Below, in pieces: positions 1 through 11,453 of a stretch of 64,000 nt of DNA (position 1 is its first letter; the number at the start of each line of letters is the position of its first letter). Position numbers and translations under genes: made by a program. Source of the stretch: Epiperipatus broadwayi (lineage: Eukaryota; Onychophora; Udeonychophora; Euonychophora; Peripatidae); NCBI GenBank assembly GCA_028023455.1, contig JAQFVV010012420.1, forward strand, positions 1,058,001-1,122,000, in the 5' to 3' direction. The notes under the pieces are model-generated. The model did no database searches and was not told the DNA's origin. It saw only the letters and a list, made by a program, of their open reading frames with translations.

Positions 1-1430
1 CTCTTAATATTTTGAATGCAACTTAAATTTTGTTTTTACCCTTATTAATTAGTGATTAAAAAGCAACAACTTCTAAAACATTTAATTTAAATAATTAAAA
101 GTTTGAGAAAGGGAATCAATTTAAATATTTTGATGCCTTTTTAGATAAAATGTCAAGATTTGGATGCCAAGATGTGTTACTGTTGCATTATTAGTGGAAT
201 AATTCATTATAATGCCATAACTGCTTCAATTAAATTAATCATATGTGTGGTTATTATTTTTCTCAATTTATTATATAAAAGTGAGAGATGGATGTCTACT
301 GATACTGACATTTTTTTATTTAAAAGTGCTCTGTAAGATTTTGAAATTATTATGACAAGACAGCAAATTCATTTGGTATGCTCTTTGGCTTACTGAAGGT
401 CATGATCATTAAGTTGGAAATGTGAAGTGAATGAATGATAAAAGATGTTTTAAAAAATATTTTAAAATGAACTTATACATGGATTTTCATTGCAAAGAAA
501 TAAAATGCGAAATAATGATTGATTTTATTTGGAAGAATATGGCTAATGATGGAATATAATAATAAGCAATAATTAAACAAAATATTGAAGATTTTCATGA
601 AAAAAAGTTTGCTGCAGAAATTAAAAGAAAATATTACCAAATATCAAATAAATAGACCAAAGAATTAATGTGTGATAAATAAGAATATATTTGGGTTTTA
701 CAATTTATTTTGTATAGTCATGACAAAATCTATTTTTAATTTTTTGTTATCGTTCTATATATATATTTCTGAATTCATGATGGGCCATACTCACTTAGAA
801 TGGCTGCTAGTGGTTTAATGAATTTATTTTAAATTAAATTCTCTACAAAACTTCATCAGTTAGGAAATAGTCATAGGAGTTGTTTTTTCTGTCAATCAAT
901 TTCCATTGATTTTACTCAATGCTTAATTACAATTTGATTTCCAAAAAAAAAAAAATAAATAGATAAGACATTGTTTAATTCAAGCACTATTTTATATATC
1001 TTTTATTCTTAAAATATCTTTACAAGATTTTTTTTAACATTTTACATCATTTTGTTGTTATTTGTTGTATTTTAATCTGTGTAGTTTAATGCAACAATAG
1101 AAAGATGATTCACAAGCTAAAATCATTCCTGAATCAAAGCTCAATTTTGACTATTCTAGTGTTCAGATGTCACATGACCTTCTGAGCTATGTACAATTTA
1201 GTTATTTTTTTATGTACTATAATAATATGGTTTAGATCCTGGATTTTATAACAACTTAACTGGAAATAACTTTATTGTTTTTAAATATATGTATATAATT
1301 TTTAAAAGTAGAGATCAACAGATTTTATTTCTATTTATGATTAAAAAAATTTTATTATCACTATCATTCTAGTTAAGATATTCTCCTCTCTTTTTTTAAA
1401 ATCTAAAGAATTCTTGTTGGATAACTAATT
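1..1430. other. AT-rich non-coding stretch
   Basis: No reading frame, RNA gene or structured repeat is recognisable here. The sequence is simple, A- and T-rich, with short A/T homopolymers. It is probably intergenic or intronic. Confidence 0.6.
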
Positions 1431-1669
1431 GCACAGTATTTCCAGATCACTGATTTAATCTGTTGCCGTTATTTACTAAATGTAAACAGAACAGCTGTAA
1501 TCCATTAATAAATGAATTTGCAAATTTAACCCATTAAAATAAATAAACATTAAAAATATATATATATAAACTATTTTTATGTAATTATGTAATTACATAA
1601 AAAAAAAAAAGGTTTTGTAAAGTGAATATGGATTAAATCTAATATTAGGAATATATACCCATAAAAACA
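1431..1669. repeat. Interspersed repeat, copy 1 of 2
   Basis: This block is homologous to 7266-7445. Both begin with CACAGTATTTCCAGATC, continue through the same series of short blocks (TGTTGCC, TTTACTAAAT, CAATCCATT-like) and end with TGTAAAGTGAATATGGATT followed by a shared TAATATTAG block. This copy has an extra A-rich insertion near 1540-1610. No coding capacity or terminal inverted repeat is visible, so the class is unknown. Confidence 0.7.
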
Positions 1670-2357
1670 TACTTATTGTAACCACAGTAGCCAGCAATTT
1701 AAAGGTTACAAGATTTTAAAAAAGCAATGTGTCTGTGCACTTGCGCACACGTTTATATAATACTCAGTAATAAAATGCGTACTAAATAAATAAAAACGAT
1801 ATTTGGAAATTGTCATTTAGGCTGCTTGTTCCCAAATTGTTTTGAAAAAGAAAAAAATTAAGAACTCTGCTCAACAAAATAAAAATGATTTGCAGAATAT
1901 TATGTGTAGTGCATAATTAAATAGTCTATAATTAACTGCAGTCCAAGGAGGATCAACTGTTTTCTATTCTGAAGAATATAGGATAAAGAAACTCAAGTGT
2001 ACAGTATAAAGAAGAATTTGTTTTCCTGCCAATTATAAAATAAATTATACATGTGTCTTATTATACTGGGAAACCTTTTATTATGTAAGTGTTAGTAATG
2101 ATATTCTAAATTTCCAAGAACCAGTTCTGTAAAGGCAAATGGTATTTAAGAACATATTCTGTTTATTTTTCTTTTTTCTAAGCATGGAAGCAAATCACTT
2201 TTTGGTTTCATACCTAATTTTTTTTGGCAACTTCTCAAAAATTTTGCATGACCCCCCTCCCCTCATAACAAAAAAGTGCAGCAGTGCACATGCACCCTAT
2301 GATGCACTTTACAATCTCACTTATAGGATCAAAAATAAATTGGAAAAAAAAAAGTAT
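1670..2357. other. AT-rich non-coding stretch downstream of the hAT relic
   Basis: No gene is recognised. The C-run at 2252-2261 and the short GC-richer patch 2240-2300 lie just beyond the 3' end of the minus-strand hAT transposase. They could be its 3' untranslated or subterminal region, but no terminal inverted repeat matching the other end was found. Confidence 0.4.
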
Positions 2358-4558
2358 TTATTTTGCAAGATATTTCCTTATTGACATTCTATTTGCATCA
2401 TATGTCTCTTCAGGTTGATGATGCTTTTTGACTCTGTCATTATCAGCTGTGTTGTGATTTCTTAGCCATACTTGAACTAAGTCATTGCAGTCCCAACGAT
2501 TTAATGGAAGACCTATCAAATTTATTACTAGAAGATTTGCCACATTTTGCACTTCAAACCAATTTTTTTTATCTGAATAAATTGCCTTCATCGCAGAAAA
2601 CCCTCGTTCAGCTTCTCTGGAACTCACAGAAATGGTATTAATTATATTTTTAGCTCTTTGGATAGTTTTGGGTACAACATATTTTTGGTGATTTCTTGTA
2701 ACACTTTCTACATAATCACAGAAATCATTAACTGAAATCTCATGATGAAATACTTTGTAAAAATCTGGTAATTTCTCTTCAAATTTTTTCCAGGGAACTA
2801 TAGCATCTTCCAGATTCCAAGCATTTGGGTTCACAATTTTAACTAATTGACTAATTTTATGATTTTTATCTTGAATATTATTACTTATGCTATCACAATT
2901 CATTAATGTTAATGTCATATTTGTTGTTACTACATTCAGTAATTTTTGATGGGGAAGACACATATTTGTTGTCTTCAACAAAATTAATATGCTAGAATTC
3001 CTTAGAAGATATAGTTTCATTTATTATTTTTTCATAAGTACCACTCTTTTGTCTGAGATATTCAAATGCTCTAATTGCTTTCTTAATCAATTGTTCAGCA
3101 TGTAGTATATTTACATATCTTTCTTGAAGAGCATCCGACAACAAATAAATTTCTTCTAGTATATCAATTATTAATGTCAGATCTCTCATAAAATATTTGT
3201 TGGTGAGACATTTAGCCATGCCAGAAAATTTCTTATTAGTGGAAAAAAAAGCATACAGTGCTTAATAGGCTCACCATGTTGCAATTGCTGTTCTATGACT
3301 GCATGCTGCCCATATTGGGCCAAAAACTCTACCAATTTTTAGAATTTCAATTCCCAAATTGTTTGAAATTTTATTCAGTGCCATTTGGGTTTTATTAGAC
3401 TAATGAAAATTTTTGTATATTTCATCAATAAATGCTTTAAAGTGATTCCCTTGATTTATGTCCTTGATAGAAACATCCAACACAAGCTGAAGATGACTCA
3501 AACAATGCCAAATAATAATCTCAGGATAGTGGTTTTTTATTTTAATTTTCATTCCTGACCTCCTTCCCAACATCACACTTGCTCCATCTGAACAAAATCC
3601 AATCAAATTATTCTTCAAATATGGATTATCAAATTCTACCGAATGCAGACTTTGTAGTAGAGCAGTGTAAATGGTTTCAGCATCTTTGTTTTGTAATTCC
3701 ACTAAATATACAAAAATTATTGATGAAAAATCTGTATCTTCAACCTGAATAAAAATGATAAAGACTGGTTTGCATGATATTATTGATGCCTTTCAATTAT
3801 AACACATATCTTTAAATTCTGATCTTTTTTTTAAAAAAAACACTTCATTTTTAATGTATTTTGAAATGTGCTCAACAATTTTGACAGCAATGAATCGAGA
3901 ATGGAGTTCCACTTCCATATCTAACCCACTCTTTTGTTGTAATTCTATCAAATGTTCAATATCAGAAAATGGTCAATTTAGTTTTGCTAAAGTGTAACCA
4001 TATTGAAAATTTTACAAGTGGAGCTCATAAACTTCTCATGAGCTTTGTCTCTGGATTTGGAAATTGCAGTTTTTTGCCCTTTCTTTCAATTGCATCGCAC
4101 ATATCTGATGTGCTTTTGGTGAAATGTGTTCTTTTATTTTTTTTTCAAAGAGAGGCTTGTTGAACCATTTTATTTTTTCCACTTGGAACAATATTACATC
4201 TTCTCCATTCTTTTGACACATGAGCTGCCTTCACTTTTATTGACTCAATTTTGGTACAGATATCATACCCAAGCTTTTTTCAAATAGTAAGTAAACTGCA
4301 ATATTTTTCTTTGAATTCATTGGCTTGTTTCATATTCCAGCAATCAGGAAGGTCACTATCTACATTTATTTTATATGCATCTTTTGTGCTTTTGGAACTG
4401 AACAGCTTATTTGCATCATCAACTTTATTTCCTGTTGTATCAGAAGAAACAGAAAACAAAACTTGATTCGAAATATCCTTTATTATTGTTTTTGATTCTG
4501 TATCAGTTTTTGGGTCTTTTATGAAGAAATCCGATATTGTTTGGCATTTTTGTTTCAT
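2358..4558 (-). pseudogene. hAT superfamily transposase, KIAA1586-like, decayed
   Basis: Several minus-strand fragments in different frames together resemble a hAT transposase of the kind related to KIAA1586 and ZMYM-like proteins. The first (from 4558) starts MKQKCQTISDFF and is the N-terminal region. Around 4036-4230 there is a basic, Cys/His-containing stretch like a TTF-type zinc finger. At 3400-3702 lies a catalytic-core segment with CSDGASVMLG and, about 20 residues later, WHCLSHLQL. At 2358-2700 lies the C-terminal hAT dimerisation region, with SREAERGFSAM and LLVINLIGLPL. At least five frameshifts or stops separate these blocks (for example near 4280, 4040, 3800, 3400 and 3000), so no functional protein is made. 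Codon use is as AT-rich as the surroundings. Identification as hAT is secure; the exact family is inferred from motif order. Confidence 0.8.
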
Positions 4559-5620
4559 TTCTTGTGAAGGGTTTATTTTTATTATATTCTCTTGCTAAAT
4601 TCGCCCTAGAAAAAATACATCTAATTAATTCATTTTTAATACAAATGAGTGGTAACAAATCATAAAACTGAAATAAAGTAGTAAAATTAAAAAAAGAAAA
4701 AAATTATTTGAAAACGAGTCACGCCACTTAATGAGCCAAAGTTAGTTATATTTATCATCTTGCCAAGTTATTCTAGAAAAAATGTGTTTAACTCATTGTT
4801 AAAAAAAGACACCCTGTTACATCAGATATAGCAAACTAAATGAAAATAATGTACTATAAATTTACTACACAGGTAATCCATTAAACTTACTAATCAAATA
4901 AAAACAAATCTTGCATGATAAATATGTAATTGAAGAAATAAAATATTTAAATAAAAAATAAAAGTTAAATAAATATTTAAAACAACATCGTCCGCATAAC
5001 AAAATCATTGGTAACAATAATTTTTTGTTAATATTTATTTTTGCAATGATAAGTCCTTTTGAATGAAGTTATTTTATCTTTAAAGTAAAATAATATCAGC
5101 AAGAGTAAATTTCATTAAAAAACTTATAGTAATACATGAATACATTTTGCCGAATTTGTTTCTAATTTTTAATTTTAATAACGCCTCTGTTAGATATAAG
5201 TAAACTAATAGTTAATTAATTTCTTACTTTGTTGTGTAAACATTAAATATCAATAATAATAAAATAATAATTTTTATTTGTATACTTTTAAATAAACTAA
5301 TTTGAAACTTAAAACAAAACTGTTGTGAATTATTTCTTGCAGAATAATTCTTAATCATTCAAATTTCAGCGCACATGTCATACGTTTCAAGCGCAATATG
5401 CGTGAAGCAAATGGTATGTTTTCTATCGTATTGTCGAATTATTCTGGGAAATGCATTTTGAACCCAATCTGTTAAAAAAAAAAAAAAACATCGTTACGTT
5501 ATATATAACAAAAAAAAAAAAATACAAATAATGTTCTAGATTATTGTTGGAAACAATTAAGTAATTTGTTAATTCAATTTTTTTTAGGAGAATAATAAAT
5601 AAAATTTATTTTCGGATAAT
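4559..5620. other. AT-rich stretch, probable hAT 5' non-coding region
   Basis: No coding signal is seen. It lies between the transposase N-terminus and the CG-rich motifs at 5625-5690, so it is probably the untranslated or promoter part of the same hAT element. That assignment is inference from position only. Confidence 0.35.
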
Positions 5621-5700
5621 TTAACTACCGGTTCGCGAATTTTTTTAAAATTTAAGAACCGGTTCGCGCGAACCGGTGCGTACCGGTTAGATATCATCAG
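5621..5700 (-). repeat. CG-rich subterminal/terminal motifs, probable hAT 5' end
   Basis: Within AT-rich sequence there are three ACCGGTT blocks: one at 5627-5633, a palindromic AACCGGTTCGCGCGAACCGG (5657-5676), and TACCGGTTAG (5681-5690). hAT elements carry short subterminal repeats that bind transposase, and this cluster lies upstream (minus strand) of the hAT relic at 2358-4558. A clean CAG-type terminus with a matching partner at the other end was not found, so the boundary near 5700 is tentative. Confidence 0.45.
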
Positions 5701-6880
5701 TAAGGCTAAGAAAAAAACTAATAGCATATTGGTTGAATACCCCAAGCACACACCTAGTATGTTTCGTAAGTGAAGTTTATAAAGAGTTATAATTCCATCT
5801 GTTATAGTATGTGAAGAAAAAAAAAGACGGAATTATGCGATTGAATTGTCATATAACTATATTTGTGGAAAGTATAATATATTAATGCAAAATATATATT
5901 TGGATAAGGTTCATTTGCAATTTGTGAAATTCTGCTGAGAGGTTAGATGTTAGATGGATAATCTATTTCTTGACAGAAATCGAAAAGGACTTCAAATTTA
6001 TAAAAACAAAAATAATTATGATCAAATATTCTACAAAAGTATATTTTATTTTTGCTTATAATTGAACTTATAGAGTTTTTATATATATTTTAAATTGAAC
6101 TTATAGAGTTGAATGAAAATAATTCCAAAAAATGTAATATGTTTCATTTATATTTATCAATACGTGCGAAGTTAATAAAAAGGAAAGCCAGAAAACGTTG
6201 AACTGTTTTAGAAGGTAAAAAATACAACTGATTTTTTTTTTATATGTGAGATAAAGAAATGGAGAGAAACTCTTTACTATCATTAATCGCTTTAATAATT
6301 TTATGCAAGAAGTAAATTTACGTTAAAATTTACATAGTACAACTATAACCAGCATATTTACACTTTGTTGTATTAATAAATTAGTTTTTGTTATTTATTA
6401 ATCTAGTGGTTTATATAGTTTTATGTAAATGATTAAATAATTTTAACTTATATATGCTAGTTAAGAAAAAAAATATCCACAGCTCTGAGAACATGCAAAC
6501 CACTGAGTAATATATCTGAGGGTTACAGTAAAATAAAGAAAATTAATATTCGATGAAGGTTATTGTCTGAACCAACTCCAAGTAATCATTTTTTTCTGAA
6601 GAAGTTTGGTGCCTTAATTAAAATAAATAAAATACTGGAGGGTGAAAAGATTCTAATAGAATCCACCATCACCATCATTTCTGTGGTGGAACAAATTAAT
6701 ATTGGTTAAATCATATAGTATTTATAAGTCTATTTACTCTTTACGAAATATTTACTGTTATGCTAAGCTATGTTTACTGATATACTAATATATAATAATG
6801 CCATAGCTAGATGTTAATTATTATATAAACAATAATTATATGCAAATATATAAAAGGAGCTCTTTATTACATAATTCATT
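5701..6880. other. AT-rich non-coding stretch
   Basis: No gene or structured repeat is recognised. A 60-codon minus-strand frame at 6101-6283 is low-complexity and looks like chance. Confidence 0.6.
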
Positions 6881-7116
6881 TAAACTAATATATATATACG
6901 CTGTTTGTACAGATAGTGAAGCTAGAACGTATATATTTAAAAGCGAACTTTTAATTTATTAAAATATAAAGCTATTAAATTAAAGAGCTTAGCGCTTTCA
7001 AGAGACTACATGCTCTCATACGCATAACTTTATATTTTAATAAATTAAAAGTTCGCTTTTAAATATACACGTTCTAGCTTCACCATCTGTGCAAACAGCG
7101 CATATATATTAGTTTA
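6881..7116. mobile_element. Foldback (MITE-like) element with about 90-bp inverted arms
   Basis: Left arm 6881-6971 and right arm 7028-7116 are near-perfect reverse complements, sharing for example ACGCTGTTTGTACAGAT/ATCTGTGCAAACAGCGCA and AAAGCGAACTTTTAATT. The loop is about 56 bp. Only a few substitutions separate the arms, so the element is fairly young or the arms have been kept similar. There is no coding capacity. A TA target duplication is possible at the arm tips but cannot be proved in this base composition. It would form a long hairpin in RNA or single-stranded DNA. Confidence 0.75.
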
Positions 7117-7265
7117 TAACGTTTAGTGAAGTAATAATTTAAGTATTTCAAGTAATGAATAATTCATTTAATTGATGCCAGTCAAATGTTAAATGATTGC
7201 AGATACATAAAAATGGAACTCATTGAATTTAACAAAACCTTGCTATTGTTCTAATTAAAAATAAT

Positions 7266-7445
7266 TACACAGTATTTCCAGATCTCTGTTTTAATTTGTT
7301 GCCTTTATTTATGTTTTACTAAATATAAACCAAAACAACTGCAATCCATTCTAACCTATTAAATGAACACTTTTTCTTTTTAAAGAAAAAAGGTTCTGTA
7401 AAGTGAATATGGATTAAATCTAATATTAGTAATGTATACCCATAC
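7266..7445. repeat. Interspersed repeat, copy 2 of 2
   Basis: This is homologous in the same orientation to 1431-1669: the shared start is CACAGTATTTCCAGATC and the shared end is TGTAAAGTGAATATGGATT plus a TAATATTAG block. It lacks the A-rich insertion of the other copy. Class unknown. Confidence 0.7.
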
Positions 7446-9012
7446 ATATATACCCATGATATACCAAACATGCTAATGCTAGACTGGCAGTTATATAAAC
7501 AAATTGTTCACTTAGCAAACATTTCTAAATTCAGCCAAAGTTTGCCATCTATTATCAAAACTAACGACATTCAGATAAAATATGGAATTCTTCTTTCTGA
7601 AAGATTTTTATGCTTTTAAATAGATCTAAATTAGACATTGAAACCCAGGTCACTATAGTGGATTAAAAAAATTACAATAGATATAATTTGTAAAATATCT
7701 CAATTTGAATACATTAAATATAATATTATAAACATTATTATAAAGAGTAAATATAAAGGAATGTAATGAAGATGAAAAAATAGATATTACCTTAAAAAAA
7801 TTTAGAAAAAAATTTTTTTAATACTTTTAAAAATGCTTATTTTTACATAGGTTCAAAAATTCTGCAAATTTTGAGTTAAATGTTGAAATGACATTTTTAT
7901 GGATAGCTCCATCACATTTTTCTTAAAAGTTTGAAAAAAATGATATATAATATGACTTAACTTGAGATAATTCTTCATTATTAAATCTTCAAATATGTAT
8001 TTGCTGATGACTACCATTTCTACTCGCTGACCCAGATTTTGTCCTTCCATGCAGGTATTTGCTAAAAATGTATTTCTTTCTAATGAAAAAAAATAAAATT
8101 TAACATAAATATTGTATATCAAATATTATATAAAGAGAACTGTAGTAAACTGTAATTCATCAAAAAGTAAAAATTATTTAAAATAATTGCAAAATAATTA
8201 ATATATAATACATATAAAAAAAGCAAAGAGAAAAAGCAACAGGATGAAAGACTAAAAAGTTGTTTCAGAGTACTTGTATATCACATTTATACACATGATG
8301 ATAAATAAACACACACAAAATATTTTTTTTTCAATTTAGTGCAACATAAAATATTAATGAGAATTATGACATTACTGTTGCTTCTTATTATCTACCTTAT
8401 ATTTCACTTGCCTTTGTGGAAATTCCTAATAGCTTATTGTGTAGATGACTTTATTTTAGGAAAATTATGATCAGTTGTCATAATAAATATGATTACAAGC
8501 ATAACTTGCAAAAAAATATAATATTTTTATAAAAAAGTAGAAAAAATACCTATACATTGCAAAAAATGAAATATAATTCCTTATGTGTAGATGACAAAGT
8601 TATATGATTCAGATAATACTCAACAAATATATGAGAGACTACCTACAACAAAAGATATGACAATGAAATATATTTGATTTTTCATTATAATCATTACTTA
8701 CAAAAAATATATATTTTTATTCCATGACATTTAAAAAACAAAAAGAAAAAAAAAGTAAAAAATCTCCTTTTACTGAAACTTTCATAAAAAAGGCAAATTG
8801 TGTCATACAAAAACAAAATTATACCATCTGAAAGCTTATTCAGTAATGAAAAGAATGACATATTTCACATGCATGAAGTTCTTAGCAATCAGACACTATA
8901 ATTTAAATTCTATGATTGGTCAAAATACTTGAACAAGGGATTTTGAGGAGCCACGCAAACTTAAGTAGCTAATTAGACAATAAATAATAAGGTAACATCT
9001 TAAAATTGCTAA
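7446..9012. other. AT-rich non-coding stretch
   Basis: Nothing recognisable apart from homopolymeric A/T runs. The 89-codon minus-strand frame at 7853-8122 shows no domain or exon-like signals. Confidence 0.6.
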
Positions 9013-9421
9013 GATGTTAATGAAACTTCATTCTAGTTGACTTAAAGTTAAGAGTCTATACACTGATAAAAAGTAGAGTTCTATTTTTTATGTAAAGATA
9101 ATTGATATTGATAACAGATGAAAAGGTTGGCTAGATACTTTAAATGTTGATTAATTAGTTACTGATATATTCATAAATTTTTCAATTTAGCATTAACATC
9201 TTTGATTTATTATATATTTCATTATATTAGATTAGTTTGTTTATAAGGTTATTAAAATGAGAGAAATTATTTCTTTCTTGTAATTGTAAAAGTTTAATTT
9301 AAGCTGACTAGAATAGAATTTTATTAACATCTCAGATTATAGAGTTTCATTTCTTATTTGAAGATAATTAGTCTTGATAATAGATAATGAGATTTGGCTA
9401 GATACTTTAAATGCCAATTGG
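9013..9421. repeat. Complex internal repeat, mixed inverted and direct blocks
   Basis: A block at 9014-9050 (GTTAATGAAACTTCATTCTA) has an inverted counterpart at 9300-9332 (TAGAATAGAATTTTATTAAC). A block at 9086-9150 is repeated directly at 9352-9415, ending GGCTAGATACTTTAAATG in both. This looks like two partly overlapping copies of a small non-autonomous element, one inverted. No coding capacity. Confidence 0.6.
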
Positions 9422-10238
9422 AAAATTAATTTATCCAAATGTAAATATAATCATTCTGACTAGTGGAAGGAAACTATTATGCTCTGCCTCTGTAGGCAAA
9501 TTTTACTTGGTCTACCATGCAAATGATTGTAGATAAATAAGTAATAACCACTGAAAACAAAGGCTTCAAAACAAAATTAATGTGTTTTTAAAGTTAATTT
9601 TTTTTTTTAATGTATGGTAATCCTTTAGAATTTTTATTAGAATAGCCAATAATAAACTTTTCTGAACAATTTAATATATATTAGATCAGGACTTTCAGGT
9701 AGCTATAAGAAATATTTGTTGATGCTAGTACAATAAAATGTTTGTAACATAAAGTCTAATATTGTTTTCAGTATGAATGAGAAAGAATGAAACAAATACT
9801 TAGAATTTATAAAGAAATTTACACAGCAATTCTGCAAAATAAGAAAATTATAGTTATTATTGGAATGTAGTGAACTATTCTGTCATCAATTTTAAGAATC
9901 TAAATCTTGTTTATTTTTATTTAATTTATGTTAGAAATCATTGAAGTATTTTATTTTTTGCTATCATTGCAACTATGTTTTCAAATATGTCAATAAACTT
10001 GAAGTCTTATTTAAGGTTAATCTGTGTTATAATGGCCTTGATTGCCTCTCTTTCATCCCATTCTCATTTTTAAAGTGTTTATTTATAAAAGTAAAAATCC
10101 TTTTAAGCTTATTATCATTCATACATTAATGATAAAAACAGTGGCCTACCATAAAAGGGATTTTATTCTTCTAAAACACAATACAAGATCAATAATTATA
10201 TCTCTTTCAAAACTACTTGAATTATTTGTGGATTTAAC
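9422..10238. other. AT-rich non-coding stretch
   Basis: Nothing supported. Two overlapping plus-strand frames at 9941-10245 are rich in Phe/Leu/Ile/Lys codons, as expected by chance at this base composition. Confidence 0.55.
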
Positions 10239-10495
10239 ATCTTAATCTATATCTATAAAGATACGGGACAGAGAAAGGTGAATAACTCCGTGTGTGTAAA
10301 TTTAAAAAATCAGATATGTTAATCTTTAACTGAGGTGTAAAGTTTATGTCTGTGCTAGAGATAATCTCTAGTTTCGAAAATGATTAGTAATAATCATTAG
10401 TGTATTTATCTGAAATGGATGTGAGTGGTGGGAGTTTTACAATGGTAAATGAAAGTGTAACAATTTACTCTAGATAAATACTTTGCATATAAAAG

Positions 10496-10519
10496 AGATA
10501 TATATATATATATATGAGA
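10496..10519. repeat. (AT)n microsatellite
   Basis: An uninterrupted AT dinucleotide run of about ten repeats in the spacer of the family B element, just before the hammerhead motif. Confidence 0.8.
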
Positions 10520-10524
10520 GATAG

Positions 10525-10578
10525 TGACCTGGGCCAACTGATGAGTGCTGGTCAGCACGAAATGCATCTTGAGGCTCA
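10525..10578 (+). ncRNA. Hammerhead ribozyme motif, type I, family B
   Basis: The conserved core is intact and in order: CTGATGA (10538-10544), a five-base-pair stem II GTGCT/AGCAC closed by loop GGTC (10545-10558), GAAA (10559-10562), a two-base-pair stem III (AT/AT around GC) and cytosine 17 at 10568. Cleavage would follow 10568. Stem I is opened at both ends (type I): CAA pairs with TTG, and beyond an internal loop TGA-CCT pairs with AGG-C-TCA. A natural type I hammerhead needs such a stem I loop for tertiary contacts. The very short stem III is typical of metazoan retroelement hammerheads, which are thought to act better as dimers. Activity is inferred. Confidence 0.7.
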
Positions 10579-10885
10579 TTTGTCTTTTATGATATCTTTA
10601 TTTATATGAATTTGAAAAGAATGAGGAAGTGTGGAGGTGTTTATTATATCTATAAAGATATTACATACGGGACAGAGAAAGGTGAATAACTCCGTGTGTG
10701 TAAATTTAAAAAATCAGATATATTAATCTTTAACTGAGGTTTAAAGTTTATATTTGTGCTAGAGATAATCTCTAGTTTGAAAATGATTAGTAATAATCAT
10801 TAGTGTATTTATCTGAAATGGATGGCGTCAAAGTTGTGAGTGGAGGGAGTTTGACAATGGTAAATGAAAGTGTAACAATCTTAAT

Positions 10886-11453
10886 TTATATTTTAATATG
10901 CTTCATTTTTATAATCTTGAAAGTATCATGGAAAATTTCACAAAATTGATAATAAAAAAATCTTACAATTTAAAATAATTTGAATATTAGATATTCAAAT
11001 TTTATTCAGATGTCTTTTATGATGGACTAGTTCAGTCCAAGTAAAGATTTATTAATATTACATAATTTTTTTCAATTTCTACCATTGTGAAAATTTTGTA
11101 ACAATTAGATACTTATTTTCCACCACTATTAAATGCCCAACTGGTTTGTTTATAGGCCATCTATCTGGAAAAAAAATCTAAGTCTTTTTGTAAATTAAAA
11201 TAATTTCAAGGTTCATTCAGCTTGGATATAAACCCTTCATAGGGCATGGGTGTTGATTGTGCTAATGATTGTACAGTAGTATCCTTTTCTCGATCTATAT
11301 CATATATTTGTTAAAAATTAATATGAATGAATTATTTACTAATTTAATATTTTAAGTGTTTGCTGGGAGTGTGAGAAAGAGAGTTGTGGTGTGTTCTGTA
11401 TTTAAATGCATATAAATCAGTAACAATGATGGCTTCTTTTTATATTTTTCTAG
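10886..11453. other. AT-rich intron-like sequence upstream of terminal exon
   Basis: No upstream exon was identified. The last 25 bases form a pyrimidine-rich tract ending TTTTTCTAG, which supplies the splice acceptor of the exon at 11454. Confidence 0.4.

Larger units (their letters stand above)
10239..10885 (+). mobile_element. Hammerhead-bearing repeat, family B, with 220-bp direct repeats
   Basis: A block of about 215 bp (10251-10462) is repeated directly at 10648-10877. Both copies include GGGACAGAGAAAGGTGAATA and GAGATAATCTCTAG. Between them lies a unique part with an (AT)n run and the hammerhead motif at 10525-10578. The layout is therefore unit-spacer-unit, a partial tandem dimer with a period of about 397 bp. 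The 8-mer ATCTTAAT flanks the whole element (10239-10246 and 10878-10885) and may be a target duplication. Tandem or LTR-like flanking copies are the known arrangement of retrozymes and Penelope LTRs. No protein is encoded. Confidence 0.6.

Noticed and set aside
5691-5700. CTGATGA on the minus strand at the CG-rich hAT end as another hammerhead
   Set aside because: No GAAA follows at stem II distance and no stem III/UH arrangement is present. The heptamer is part of the hAT terminus.
10251-10877. Short LTR retrotransposon suggested by the 215-bp direct repeats
   Set aside because: The repeats lack TG...CA ends, and there is no primer-binding site or polypurine tract. The hammerhead in the spacer fits a ribozyme-repeat dimer better.
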